Assembly: GCA_029168955.1 (NCBI GenBank)
Contig: JAPDOI010001555.1
Location: 1-64,000, forward strand
Origin: Aplectana chamaeleonis
Lineage: Eukaryota; Nematoda; Chromadorea; Rhabditida; Cosmocercidae
Length of the DNA stretch: 64,000 nt
Direction: 5' to 3'
Below are positions 20,375 through 31,731 of this stretch, one piece after another. How positions within the stretch are numbered: the stretch's first letter is position 1; each line of letters opens with the position of its first letter. Made by a program: the position numbers and the translations under genes. Under the pieces are notes generated by a model. That model was not told the origin of the DNA. It did not search any database and saw only the letters and a program-made list of their open reading frames with translations.

Positions 20375-21970
20375 TTTATTTTTATTTATTTATTTCATGG
20401 ACGTGGACCATATGGTCGCACGTGTTGTAATACAATAAAAAAAAGGAACACAACGGAATCAAGTTCTGATAGCAACTTCAGAAAGTACAACGTAAAAATG
20501 AAAAATTTTAACCACTTATGCCAAAAAGAATAGGATACGTTTCAAAGTTAAGATTCTTGAACAACTCTTTGGCAACTGATGAAAGTCCTAAACGCACCTG
20601 GTGTCATAGCTAAAACATCTCCCTTCAATAGGGTTCTAAATTTGTGGAACACTCTGTTGCAGAAAAAATTTCTCCTGAATTGGCTTCTAGCTACAGAGCC
20701 TCGAATACCAAAACCACCAACTCCTGGTTCTACTAGAAGTGAATGTCAGAACGTTAGAAAAAGTCAACAGAGACCCTCCCAGTCAGGATTTTGTACATCA
20801 TTGACAAATCATTACGGTTTCTCCTACTCCTTAAGGACCACAGACCTAACTGCTTGTTTCTATCTATACCATTGGGGATACGATCGTAGGGGCAGCCCAC
20901 TGCATCTCAGCATAAGTTTACGCGTAAAATTATTCTGAACTCGTTCTAGTAACTCGATGTCCTTCTTTCTATATGGACTGAAAACAGTGGTTCCACTCTC
21001 CAGTATTGGACGGACATATATTTTATAGGCCTTAATAAGTATTCTGGAATCCTTACTTTTGATAGTCTTGAACAAGTTATAGGTCCGGTATGTCGCTTTT
21101 TGAACGATATTTCTGCAATGAGCTAAGAAGTCCAACTTATGGTTCAGCAAAAATCCGAGGTCACGCACTTCCGTTACTTGGCTAAATTTACTCTTCCAAT
21201 TGAGTATCTAGTGGACGCCGGCAATGTGCCACCGACCGTGAACACTTTAGACTTTTCGGCGGCTAGGGGCAAGCTATGTTCAGTGGCCCAGGTCTGGACA
21301 AAAGAAACGGCACTTTGCATATTCTCTTCGTCTTCTGAGTTTTTTATGACCTTATAAATTTTGATATCGTCTGCGTACATTTTACATGTAACATTGAAAC
21401 TAGAAATGCGACAGGGTAATTCATGAGTAAAAATCAAAAACAATATGGGTGAAAGTACCCCTCCCTGAGGCACACCACTGTAGGTGGAGAATGAGGAAGA
21501 GTACTCTCTCCCAACCCTAACTTGAAATGTTCTATCCGTGAAAAAACTTTCGATCCATGCAGTGAGACGTGGTTGGATACCAACCACAGCCAGCTTATGG
21601 AGCAGTTTACGGATGGGTACTCGATCAAAAGCCTTAGCAAAGTCAAAATAAACTACATCAACCCGATTTTTAGACTCGATGGCGTTTGTCCAGTCATTCA
21701 GTGACGTAAGCATGGCAGTTTCCACAGATCTTCCTTTGCGAAACCCGTACTGTTCTTTATGAATGATGTGGTAATCCTCAAGGTGCTTCAAAACATGCCG
21801 TTTAACTATTTTCTCAAAAGTGCGGGAGAATATTGAAGTTATACTTATAGGTCTATAGTTACAGGGATCGCTGTAAGGTTCTTTTTTTGGTATGGGTGTC
21901 ACAAATGCATGCTTCCAACGAGCCGGAACTTCGGCTCGCATGTAACTCAAATTGAATATATACTCTAGCG
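20375..21970 (-). mobile_element. Second non-LTR retrotransposon (CR1/Jockey-like), 5'-truncated
   Basis: The element is flanked by perfect 23-bp direct repeats (20352-20374 and 21971-21993). On the - strand its 3' end is an AAAT-rich tail (20375-20395), as expected for target-primed reverse transcription. It carries the RT domain but no endonuclease, so it is 5'-truncated. It sits inside an older repeat whose two halves continue on either side. Confidence 0.9.
20860..21968 (-). pseudogene. Reverse transcriptase of the second non-LTR element
   Basis: The motifs in order are VPARWKHAFVTPIPKK, NYRPISITSIFSRTFEKIV, QYGFRKGRSVETAML, DVVYFDFAKAFDRVP (catalytic Asp), YSGVPQGGVLSPILFLIF and MYADDIKIY (catalytic Asp pair). 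After a one-base frameshift near 21174 the thumb follows (VTEVRDLGFLLNHKLDFLAH), with SGTTVFSPYRKKDIELLE and RVQNNFTRKLM. This is the RT of CR1/Jockey-type elements, which nick DNA and reverse-transcribe at the target. The frameshift and the missing 5' part make it inactive. Confidence 0.93.
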
Positions 21971-22246
21971 GGAAGGGACAGTGGTGGGCATGTGAACAGG
22001 GTTCGAATCTCACCTAGAGCTGCCTTTTTGCTAATTCATGGAACTTTCATATTTTGATCAAAAATTATATCACAAATGTCATCTTATCCTTTTGCTGCGC
22101 GATATAGCCATATCGACAGTGAAATAGACTCGGGTACAAAGATTTAAGGTTTTGTTCCCCATCAAGGATTTCCATTGTATTGGAGAACTTATATGATTTG
22201 AAAGTATTGATATCACATATTTCTAACAATTTACGAGAACCATTAA
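21971..22246 (+). repeat. Repeat with tRNA-like motif, right half (interrupted by the non-LTR element)
   Basis: It begins with the second copy of the 23-bp duplication, then gaacagggttcgaatctcac, which looks like a tRNA T-arm with an RNA polymerase III B box (GGTTCGAATCTC). The whole unit, made of about 20150-20374 joined to 21994-22246, recurs in inverted orientation at 24985-25490. This makes it a candidate tRNA-derived SINE or a larger inverted-repeat element. Confidence 0.6.
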
Positions 22247-22794
22247 AGGCAGTGGTCACGATGAGAAACGTTATCAAAAAAAACCACAAAAATCAGATTA
22301 GACTAAAAATAGCTGAAAAACTATGAAGGTAGCGCGGTGGAAAACGGGCTAGAATTAAAGTTTCTGGGGCCCAAAGAATCCAGTTCGTGGACACGTGCAC
22401 AGCGCCGACGAAAAAGATCGCAGTCTCATGCCGAGCAGTCAAAAATCATCGACATTCAGAGGAAGAATTAAATGCAAATTTATCTAATAAAAACAGTTGA
22501 GCAATGAAAGAAAGCACTCCAGTCAATGTTTTTGACTGGATGTGTACATAAATTTGAAGGTTCATTGATTGAAATTCATTTTCAAGCCAGCTGATGTTCT
22601 TGATATAAGAGGTCATCGATGCCGATAATGTGGAGTGGACTCGTCCACCATCAAAAGACGAAAGTTCAGGCTTAAAATTTGGCCCAAATTAAAGGTTTTT
22701 TAGCTATTCTTTCTTATAGGTCCTACTACTCGAGACCCAGAAAAGGGTTTTGAGAGAAAAAGACGACAAGCATATTTGATCGCGACCACTGCCT
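22247..22794 (+). mobile_element. MITE, AGGCAGTGGTC family, copy 2
   Basis: The ends are AGGCAGTGGTCACGATGAGA and gatcgcgaccactgcct, with TTAA on both sides (22243-22246 and 22795-22798). Full-length similarity to 2522-3065 and 44044-44582. About 548 bp, no coding capacity. Confidence 0.88.
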
Positions 22795-22959
22795 TTAAGT
22801 AACAGAAGACGGTGCGCTTGGTGCAGTCGGCTTCTGCGACCACCCGTAGTCTGACCGTCATTCCCCACATTTTCCCATCAGGCAAGGTCGGAGAAATGCT
22901 CTTTGTCCAATTACCAGAGCCGGCTGGTCGCTTCCCATTGAAGGGTGTATTCAAGACAA

Positions 22960-23285
22960 AGGAACTTTAGGTCGTCAGCGGATCATCCTATATCAAGACG
23001 ACGTCAACAACACTTGCATTTTTCCAGAATGTTTCCATCCAGGAAATGCCGGAGAATTGTGTTCTCCTTCTCGACTCAAGGAGTGATTCTTCCAATCGAA
23101 GCGCGATACAGGCTCTTGTGCAGGCGGGGAAAAACTTGCAGATTTTGACGAAACCGCCTGGCGTAACAAGCTTGGTTCAGCTGGCAGACATCGGGTTTTT
23201 CGGCTATTCGAAAGTACTGCTCAAGCGATTTCACTCTACTATTGCTCTTCAAAATTTTGAATTTTTAGGTCGTTTAAAATAATAT
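22960..23285 (+). pseudogene. Transposase fragment (DDE type, pogo/IS630-like)
   Basis: The clearest part, 23046-23282, encodes PENCVLLLDSRSDSSNRSAI then LTKPPGVTSLVQLADIGFFG and YSKVLLKRFH. A hydrophobic VLLLD strand followed by a PP.VTSL.QLAD block is the pattern around the second and third catalytic acids of pogo/Tigger-like transposases. The family assignment is tentative. It is only a fragment, flanked directly by a MITE on the left and a hAT element on the right. Confidence 0.5.
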
Positions 23286-23389
23286 ATGGTTTTCGGCGTG
23301 GACGATGCCTATTAAGCCGGCTACGTTCTTATCCGTCCGGGTCCTTTCGAAACTCCAACTGATCTCGAATTCCCAGTAGCGCTAGGTCC

Positions 23390-23397
23390 CTGTGAAG
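23390..23397. repeat. 8-bp target duplication of hAT element 1
   Basis: CTGTGAAG here and at 24873-24880, perfectly flanking the element. Confidence 0.9.
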
Positions 23398-24872
23398 CAG
23401 GGCTGTGCGGAACTGTTCCGTTTCCGATTCCGTATTTCCGGTATTTTTTGAGCTGTTCCGTTCCGTTTCCGGTTTTTTTTTGGCCCGGAAACGGAAGAAA
23501 ATATAGTACTACAAGGTGAATTCGCCTCACCAGCGCACAAAGCCGCGGTACCTCTGGGATGATCACAGCGTGAGTATAATCCTGATCGCTTGCATGGATG
23601 CCCCGCTCTTTCCAACCGTCACACGGTATGCGCCCTTCCCCTCCATCAACGCACAGGACGATCCCAACGTGGGCTTGACCTTGGCGGCTACAGAAGGCAT
23701 ACTTTAGGTACTGTTGCGCGGGTGAGTTAGTGGTGTTATCTTGCAGTAGAACCGTGGTTATCAGTCTCATCTCAGTTGAAAAGCATCACAGCTTGCCTTC
23801 ACGACTCTTTATCCCAATTTTTTTCGAAGCGCTGAACTATTGGCTGGCCATTACCCTTTCATGCATCAATACCATACTTTGTTACAATCGAGCCCTCCTA
23901 TTGAGGGGCCAGAGAGGAGGAAACTTTTCCTCTTTGTCTCTCTAGCTACTCACGCACTTGCGGGATTCAACTTCAGCGCAATAGAATTTGCACGCCATAG
24001 CCCCAAACTCCTCGTTTTCAGCAGCACGTGCTGCCAACGCATGCTGGGTTTCGACCACTTCTCAACGGCAAATTGTGCTGCAGCTAGCAGCGGTTCAGCT
24101 TGAGGTAGTGGTTCAGCTTGGATGTCGGCGCGGAGCGCCACCCCTCATTACATGCGTTGCTAGCAGCAGCACGTTATTCAAATGAAGAGAGCTTTTGAGC
24201 CACCGCCTCTTCCTACCGGAGCTAAAGTTGCGATCCTTGTAATGGCTCGCAGCAAGGACGCCAACCTCGCTAAGGTACGCAACAAAGGAATCATCCTCGC
24301 CTCGGTCCACCATAAGACATCTTTCCTCGTGATGTGCAGTAAGGACCACCCTTTAAGCTTCCAAAATTGATATCCGAAAATTGAGTACTCGAGATCACCT
24401 TCTGGGATTGGCCTCAAACGGACAACTGCTCTCTCAACAATGGTGGGTGCCATATGTATGTACCCGCAGCCGTCGTAGAACACCGATCGCACTGGAAAAT
24501 TCAGTGAAAGGTAGAAACTGACATTAGAGGTCAGCAGCACTGTAGAAGAGGAGTTGCTCGAGCAGACTTATTTTCAGCTCACTTGGAGAACCTGCAGCAG
24601 CAGCACGTCTTCCCTTCATGCTTCAAATCTAGTTGTACTCCGCTCGCTCGCAGTTTTAGACCTTAGCCCCACTGGTGCATGAGGGAATAGATAGAGATCA
24701 CAAGCTATAGAAGTTCAACTGCACGCCATGAGCGGCGACGAAACCTACCATTTAATTATACTACAATTTTCAGTTCACTTCCGTTTCCGTTTCCGGATTT
24801 CCGTTTCCGACGATTCTCAGCCATTTTTCTTCCGTTTCCGAAAATCTTGGAAATCATTTCCGCACAGCCCTG
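23398..24872. mobile_element. Non-autonomous hAT element 1
   Basis: The ends are CAGGGCTGTGCGGAA and TTCCGCACAGCCCTG, inverted and perfect over 15 bases, typical of hAT superfamily ends. An 8-bp CTGTGAAG duplication flanks it. Both subterminal regions are rich in TTCCGTTTCCG repeats (23418-23490 and 24775-24860), as expected for transposase-binding sites. Length is 1475 bp. No hAT transposase is visible; internal open frames on the - strand (about 23515-23760 and 24178-24540) do not resemble transposase and might be captured sequence. Confidence 0.93.
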
Positions 24873-24984
24873 CTGTGAAGAGATAGGTTGCCAGGGGCCT
24901 ATCGCGTTCATTCGCTGTTCCTATTGCGGAATTTGCTCATGTTTGATGCATGATGTGCCTATTTACCATTGGTGGAAGAAATGG

Positions 24985-25490
24985 TTATGTATTTTGCGTC
25001 CCATAAAGTGATAAGTTTGTTAAAAATATGTGATGTTAATACTTCCAAATCATATAAGTTCTCCAAAACAATGGAAATCCTTGATGGGGAACAAAATCTT
25101 AAATCCTTTGTACCCGAGTCTATTTCACTTTCGATATGGCTATATCGCGCAGCAAAAGGATGAAATGACATTTGTGATATAATTTTTTATCAAACTATGA
25201 AAGTTCCGTGAATTTGCAAAGAAGCCGCTCTGGGGGAGATTCGAACTCTGGTCACATGCCCACCACTGCACCTTGCTCCCCTTGCGCCGTCGATGCTGAT
25301 GGTTTGACACCTTAACAATTCATAGACTATGAGAAGGTCGATGGCTGGCAAACTTTCGGAGCTTATAACTCCTTCAGATCTATCTTTCGAGGCGGGTATC
25401 CAACACTATTTCACCATGTAATGCGTGAACATTCCCTTATGACATTAGATTTCTACCGCTCAGACCTACGCTTCTTATACTTCCCTTGTA
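24985..25490 (-). repeat. Inverted copy of the repeat with tRNA-like motif
   Basis: This is the reverse complement of the unit split across 20150-20374 and 21994-22246, without the non-LTR insertion. On the - strand it holds gagttcgaatctccccc, a B-box-like T-arm, and ggtgcagtggtgggcatgt upstream. The uninterrupted copy confirms where the non-LTR element entered the other one. Confidence 0.75.
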
Positions 25491-26395
25491 AGGAGGTTCC
25501 GACGAAAAGGCCAGATAATCTCCACACGTTGCGAACAATGGAGTCCTCTTGGTGGCTTTATCAAATGATTCGACCGCAGCCGACCCAACACGTTTTTTTT
25601 TTCGTCCTCCCTCGTACATTTATCTCATAGATATCAATCGGGCCAGCCGTAGCTAGGTACAGATGGCTTAAGCCACTCACATCGAAGTTTTCTTCATCCG
25701 ATTTTCTATTATTTCAATACCTATCCACAAGGCCGGCTACAGTCGATCAGCCAACAGTGACCGGAGCCTCCAAAATCGCATGTTAACCCATACCGTAGTT
25801 GGCATCAAAGAATCCAATATTCACTATAAACAACGAATTTATACACCGAACTTCACGAAATGATAAAGCTAAGCGTTGCAACAACAACAACAAATAAAAA
25901 TAACTCTGGCATAAAGTAAACTTTATATCAGACAGATCTGATAGGAAACAAAAATAAATATAAATCATATGGTCGCACTAATTGCACCAGAATCTCACTT
26001 CTAGAAAAAGATAAGCCAGTACTGAGTACGAATACGGCGAGCACACCCGCACAGGATCACCACACTCCTGATGTCCTTCAACCACTGTCATAGCAGCACC
26101 TCCGTGCCCTGTGAAAATTTGAAACACTATAAATTACGACGGATGAAAGCAGCAAACACGGGGCGGGGCGCACGAGGTCGTACTTGATGACTGAATGGCG
26201 TAAGATCAAAATGCTCGGCTGCGGTCAAACAGAAGAGGAATAAATAGGCGGTATTATATGCAAGAAAAAGGCTAGCCATACTATACATGATGATGGTGTA
26301 CTCGTGCAATGAAAGACAAAACACTAGTATTGGAAAATGTATAGGTACGCATCATGAAAGGAATGTGTTTTCAAGAGATATACGAATGCACAGCT
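25491..26395. other. Stretch 3' of the fibrinogen-domain gene, nothing further recognised
   Basis: This is probably 3' flank of the - strand gene. A (CAA)n-type microsatellite, caacaacaacaacaaata, lies at about 25879-25897. Short open frames on both strands (for example 26127-26324 on the - strand) lack supported splice context after the stop at 26396. Confidence 0.4.
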
Positions 26396-29300
26396 TCAAG
26401 AACTCGGCCTAATCATCATTACAGATATTTTTGGATGAATGACCACTTTCTGATTGGAGTTTATATTCGGATTTTGATATGTATAGGCCATGTAGCGAAG
26501 TTTAGGTGAGGTATCACCATAGAGACCATTCAGAGCAACATAGCCGCAATCACTATGCCACCAGCCGCTGCAAAAGGGTTGAAATTACACTCTAGGTTTC
26601 GTAAGGCAAAACAGCCATGCAGTCGAAAAGATACAAAGCCATCGTTTCCGCCTCCAGCCCATATCCAAGCGCAATCGCTCATCTAGATCCACCATAAGCG
26701 TCACAACTTTCTTTTGTAATTACGACGCTTAAGAGGTACTACTGAATCTCAAGCACGGCTTTTACTGCATTACTGCTGTTTTCCATCGCAGCGATTTGAC
26801 ATACGTCTCTGGCACAATTCGCCGTGAACCCTCAGCGAGCCTGCCGTGTCGCAGCCTATCAGGTTAAGACTCGACAGGTTCACGGCTTCGACCCGGCACA
26901 TTCGAAGCAGGTTTACGGCTCCACGAACCTTCCGCAAAACTCATTCTCGGCGCCGCAAATCTACTATCATAACAATGCCACGAGGCCGAGCACCCACCGA
27001 AGATCTTACCAAAAATATCGTTCAGTTCCTCCATATCTCACTCTTCTTCCCCGATCCTTCTATCTACCCTTTAGCCCACAAGTAGGGTGATAGCGTTATC
27101 GAGCGATGCAATCGAATGCCGCCGACCCGGGTTATTGAGGGAGCGGCGGAGCTACCAGTAGTGGCAGATTTGTGAATCGATACTCGGAGCAAATCAATGC
27201 ATCAGTGAGACTCAGCAGACAGCTACAATAAATAACACTTTCCGATGTGTAAGCATAAATTTCGCCGAGTGAATGGGTCGCTCACAGAAAGGAACTTGTC
27301 ATCCGCTGGCAACCGCTTCGTCGCTGCCAAATCGGCAGCGAGCAGCAATGATCAGCGACGGAGAATAATTGCTACTCCAGCAAAGAAGCACTAAAAATAG
27401 AATTTGGCCGCCGCTACGCAGCAATGACGGACTTTTGCTACGAAGCGATCACAAAAGAAGCGCATTTCAATCATGCGCGGTGAAAAGGGAGCAGTTAGCG
27501 ACCAGCAGCAGTAAAAACCGGGCTTCAGGGGAAATTTTTGATATAATATTCGGACCGCCGTGTATAGCAACCCTGCCAAGCGCGAAATCTCTCAAATAAG
27601 TGTAGAAAGTCGATGACGCCCCCAGAAAAGAAAATATGGACCGCGCCAACCACCAAATGTTTGCTCTCAGTAGGGACGAGATTTGGATCAAACTCTATGT
27701 TCCTCCATTAGTTACCGTTCTAGTTCCATACTGCCCTCCGCTCCAGTGCGATCATTGTGAATAGGGGAAAGAGAAGCAGTTCCGAAAGAACTCATCTTTA
27801 AAAATCTCGCCTTTCAAATCCCCAACTTTCGAGGGGACATAGCTCTGTTCGTAGTGGGTTGTGAGCACATCTAGAGAAGCCATCGTGACCAGAGCAAAAT
27901 TCTCTGCCTGGCAAGCAGGTCAACTGGAGAAAGATTCCAGTGTTGAAATGTACCCTTAGAAACATCCGAGAAAAAAGTACCGATCAACGCATGATTCATA
28001 CAGCGACAAGAACGAAAAACAGTAAGGCACGGTGGAAGATAAAGCATAGACCAGGTACAATTTTGAATATCATACTGACCGTGTCATTTTTGCAGGAAAC
28101 CGCGGCACAGCAACGAGGGTGTAGCCGCGAAACAGATGGCTGCGTACTTCTCAGCAGCCCGCGCGCCTGTCGCGTGCGCCGATTGATCACCACACTTCTC
28201 GTGGGCGCACACGACACCGCGCAGGCTGCTGAGGTGTCCGAAGCCATCTTTTTTGTGTTTACCCCAACAATGCGTCACAAGCGCAAAATCAAGGAGATAG
28301 TGACTATCGATAAGATGACGTGGCGTAATGTGCCTGCGTCCCAGCATTCTGCAAAATGCCCTAGACGATACACGCATGATTCAGTTTTCCCCGGTTTACC
28401 ACAGAAGTGTGTTTAAACTGTTGACTACTCGGATTCAGGGTCCCCACTCTAGTGGTTTGGCTGAGGTGATGAGAAGATTTGTATTCCATAAAAACATTAA
28501 CAGACTCAAAAACAGTCAATACCTTGAATTGGTTGGACAATAGGCGATGGGTGAAACATAGAAGCTCAACTTTGGCCAGTCCCAGTCGGCGATTGTATAC
28601 GACATAGACAAGCCTGGCAAGGGCTATGCTATGTGCTTAACGAACAACCTCGCCAAGTCCAAATGCTTCCACTTTCATTGTCAAGACCGGGATATTGCCA
28701 AGCAAATCACACCGGTCGGACCACTATTCTCTACAGACTGAACCCCCAAAGTCGTGTTCACCTCACATTAAAATTTGCGATTTCCCGTATTGTTTTGGTC
28801 AAAACTACAGTTGAAATTGCCACATATTCTCATATGTTTGTTGGAGTGAACGAATTGTCGTTACTATATGAACAGGTGACATAAAAAAACCCACCCAGAA
28901 TTTCGAAACTGGGCACAGTTTATACTAGCGCCATCGTTATCCTTGTCCATGGTGGTGAATGCATGGCCGCTATTGAACCGAAAGAAGTCGGGCGAACCCG
29001 GACCTGTTAGATTACCTTGGAGAACATCTCCTAGTCCAAGGGAATAGGACGTTGATGCACTACCCAGCTAAATCATATTTGATTATTACACACTGAAAAA
29101 TGTTTTCACTCATAACCGGTCCGAAGAGTTGAACACGCAGCGTTGCTCGCAGCGATTAGCAAATTTGGGGGATATAATACTGTATCACAAGAAAGCTGAG
29201 CTGAATACAAAAGTTAGGGTTCAGGCAGGACTCTAACCTGCATCTTTTCGCTTTCCGGGCGATAATGTTACAATTATGTATTGTCTAATGGTAACACACT

Positions 29301-30018
29301 CACCCGGGACGCGATGCGGTGCAGGTTCGAGTCCTGCTTGACGCCAAAGTTTTTCATTCAACTCAGCTGCCTTGCGATACCTTGTGATCATCTTGCCGTG
29401 GACTGCACCACGCCATAGGAAAGAACAAAATAATCGAAAAACCTTTCGACGCAATATTGATTACAACTCTTCAGACCCCGAAAAAGCTTTACACATATTT
29501 CATGTAATCGATGACGAACCTTGAATGGCCATTCTGCCCACCAAAAGCCGTCGCTTAGCCCAATACAACCGGATCCGAGGCAAAAATCCCCGTGTAGTTC
29601 GATACGAAGAGTCCAATTGCTTTCATCCAACAATGACAAATCATGAATGTTTTCTAGTCCCAGCCAATATGATCCTGTGAAACAAATATTATTTCAAAAA
29701 CAGGCTAGGCACCGCATTTACAAACAGAAAATGAACAAATCTTTCACTAGCCTTCTACATCACCGAAACCTTTTTCGTACTCCAGCCATGTGCGATTATA
29801 GAAGTAAACTTCTTTACTAACACGCCTAAACTGATCAGAGCATTGCACTAGAATCGAACAAATTTAGACCGGAAAGTCTCCTCCTACTGCCACCTCTGAA
29901 TAACAGTCCAGCCTCCACCAGCCGTCTTCTGGTCGCAATATACTGGGAAGGAATCGAAGTTGGGTGAAATCATATAGACACCAGAATCTTTACCCGAATC
30001 CAAATGGTAGAAGCAATC
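26396..30018 (-). CDS. Fibrinogen-related domain exons of a type II membrane protein
   Basis: Five - strand exons join without phase conflict: 30018-29894, 29825-29752, 29674-29520, 29067-28895 and 26567-26396 (stop TGA 26398-26396). Together they encode a complete fibrinogen carboxyl-terminal domain. In order: [86 protein letters not shown] (the calcium-binding segment), [18 protein letters not shown] and the terminal SVMMIRPSS. The intron after 29752 would use a GC donor (gctagt); all other donors are GT. The two large introns hold repeats. In animals such domains bind sugars or other surface ligands and serve in innate recognition or adhesion. The first exon starts in phase 0, which fits the Thr-rich exon at 32301-32610 upstream. 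Confidence 0.85.
27510..27700 (-). repeat. Partial copy of the AGGCACAGTCC-family MITE
   Basis: The stretch tatagcaaccctgccaagcg and its neighbours match, inverted, the inner end of the copies near 38455-38510 and 62745-62800. It lies in the last large intron of the fibrinogen-domain gene. Ends are not clear. Confidence 0.5.
28138..28247. repeat. Imperfect GC-rich palindrome
   Basis: The arms ggctgcgtacttctcagcag / ctgctgaggtgtccgaagcc pair around a GC-rich centre. The size and form suggest a small MITE, in an intron of the fibrinogen-domain gene. No target duplication was established. Confidence 0.5.
29270..29346 (+). other. tRNA-like sequence, probably a tRNA pseudogene or SINE piece
   Basis: A perfect T-arm, GCAGGTTCGAGTCCTGC, is followed by TTGACGCCA. 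An A-box-like tgtctaatggtaacac lies about 35 bases upstream. A matching 5' acceptor strand (expected to pair with TTGACGC) is not present at the right distance; the nearest candidate gcgataa is too far away. It lies in the intron between 29067 and 29520, opposite in strand to the host gene. Confidence 0.4.
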
Positions 30019-30531
30019 CTGGAATAGTTATTTGCAATCAATCGGGAAACTCATGCAAAACATAAATTCACATAAAAAACAAATCGTCTGCAACTAACGC
30101 GCTCCACTTTATCCGATAGAGGGACGACGGGGTCTTTCGCGACGTTGTCATTCTAAATTACAAGAGATCATGCATATTACAGCAGTGCGATCAGGGTCAA
30201 GCGTGCTTGTGTGACTTCTCCACGGGTGGAGGAGAGGGTCGTAAGAATTTTCCCCCGATAATCGAAATTATGCTGAGTATCGTTAGAACTCCAATTCAAA
30301 AGCGAAAATTACACAGGGGATCGGAAAAAATTCCGAATATTCTGGCCCAGGACAGGCGTGGCGGTGTGATCGGCCCGTGAGAGGTGCGGCCCCGCTCCTC
30401 CAGCTTTGGATCCGGTGCGGCCCCCCTTCCACCGAGGTTGTGACTTTATATCCTTGATTTGAACCAATTTGAGTGGTCTCTTCCGAACAATGCTTCCAAA
30501 CGCTTTCTAAGCAAAAACGGACTTTATGGGT

Positions 30532-30975
30532 CAAGTCACACCGGCCGTAATCGGCATAAAATAGATCGACCTGGGACTCGACCGACAGCTTTTTTGATGG
30601 TCGTCTTCAAAACAAACACTACAGCGGCCCGAATAGGAAAAAAAATTTTCGACCTCTCCGACGTCACGAGTCCAGACCTCGGTTTTCCGATTTTTCAGCG
30701 CACCGAATCACACCCTCATCATCATCTGCTTGGCTGCTGGAAGGACTAACCAAGTAGTATACTTACTTACCAACCTGGTAAAGCTTGAAAAACTGATCTA
30801 GAGGCCTTTATCGCAAAAATCACACGGTGTGATGGATCTCCTTTTTAAGGCCCAAATCACACCTTCACATTTACAACCGTCACACCGGCCGTCATCGGCT
30901 CGAAATGGTCGGATCGAACTGGGACTCGGCTGACAGCTTATTTGGTGATCCTCTTCAAGATAAACACTACAGCAA
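30532..30975 (+). repeat. Direct duplication with CACACCGGCCGT units
   Basis: Sequence from tcacaccggccgtaatcggc (30536) through the following 85 bases recurs at 30890-30975 with moderate divergence. Both copies have gggactcg.c.gacagctt and aacactacagc. It lies in the 2.3-kb intron between the stalk exon and the fibrinogen domain. Confidence 0.6.
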
Positions 30976-31441
30976 ATTTCGAGTTCCTTCAAATGACGAT
31001 GCTCCACCGTGTCCGATGGGTTGCAATTTTTCAGTCATGAGTACACAACATGCTCACCAGTTACCTGGTGCTGCTTGGAAGTCTCAGACGACTGGAACAT
31101 AATTGAGATGTCACACCGCAGGTGTGAAAGCAGGAAAATGTCACATAAAGGGTAATCAATGACGCCAGTACATCCACTATTGTGGAACACGTGAACGCAA
31201 CCCTCCACCACTTCGCTACAATTTTTGAAACTCTTCCAAATGAAGAGACCCTCTCAGTAGATTTCACACTCAATTGCGAGGTTTGAAAAAGAAGTGCAGC
31301 ACCGAGTAAGTTTTCTGCAAACGTTTTGTTGCATTTTTTTGCTAGCACAGAGCGCCTCATCGCCACAACTCACTTCAAAATTGACGGAATGAATTTTCAG
31401 AATTTTCATGTTCCTGTTAGTGAGGCGAATGCAGTGGTACC

Positions 31442-31731
31442 GTCAAGGCCGGGCCGCCCGACTAAGCCGGACGGCGCTGAGGTGAAGAGGGCGCGCGGCG
31501 GCCGCGCAGCGCGGCTTGTACTAGATTGCCCCCGCAACCGGTGATTCTGCTAGCCTGCTGTCCATATTCCTAGCATATTTCGACTTCTTCATCTTTAATT
31601 TTACAGGATGATGGACAGTAGGCTGGCGAAAACACTTGAATAACCGTGGCGGGCAATCTGATACACGCTGCGCGGCCGCGCCGCGCCCGCTTCAACTCAA
31701 CGCCGCCCGGCTTAGTCATCGCAGCCTTGAC
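31442..31731. mobile_element. GC-rich MITE with long inverted repeats
   Basis: The ends are GTCAAGGCCGGGC and cgcagccttgac. The arms also share an aagccggacggcg / cgccgcccggctta block and a gcgcggccgcgc core. About 290 bp, in the same intron of the fibrinogen-domain gene. Divergence of the arms leaves the exact target site uncertain. Confidence 0.6.

Noticed and set aside
25783..26324. Possible additional 3' exons of the fibrinogen gene on the - strand
   Set aside because: The conserved terminal SVMMIRP followed by a stop at 26398-26396 already ends the domain as expected; the later frames need unsupported splicing.
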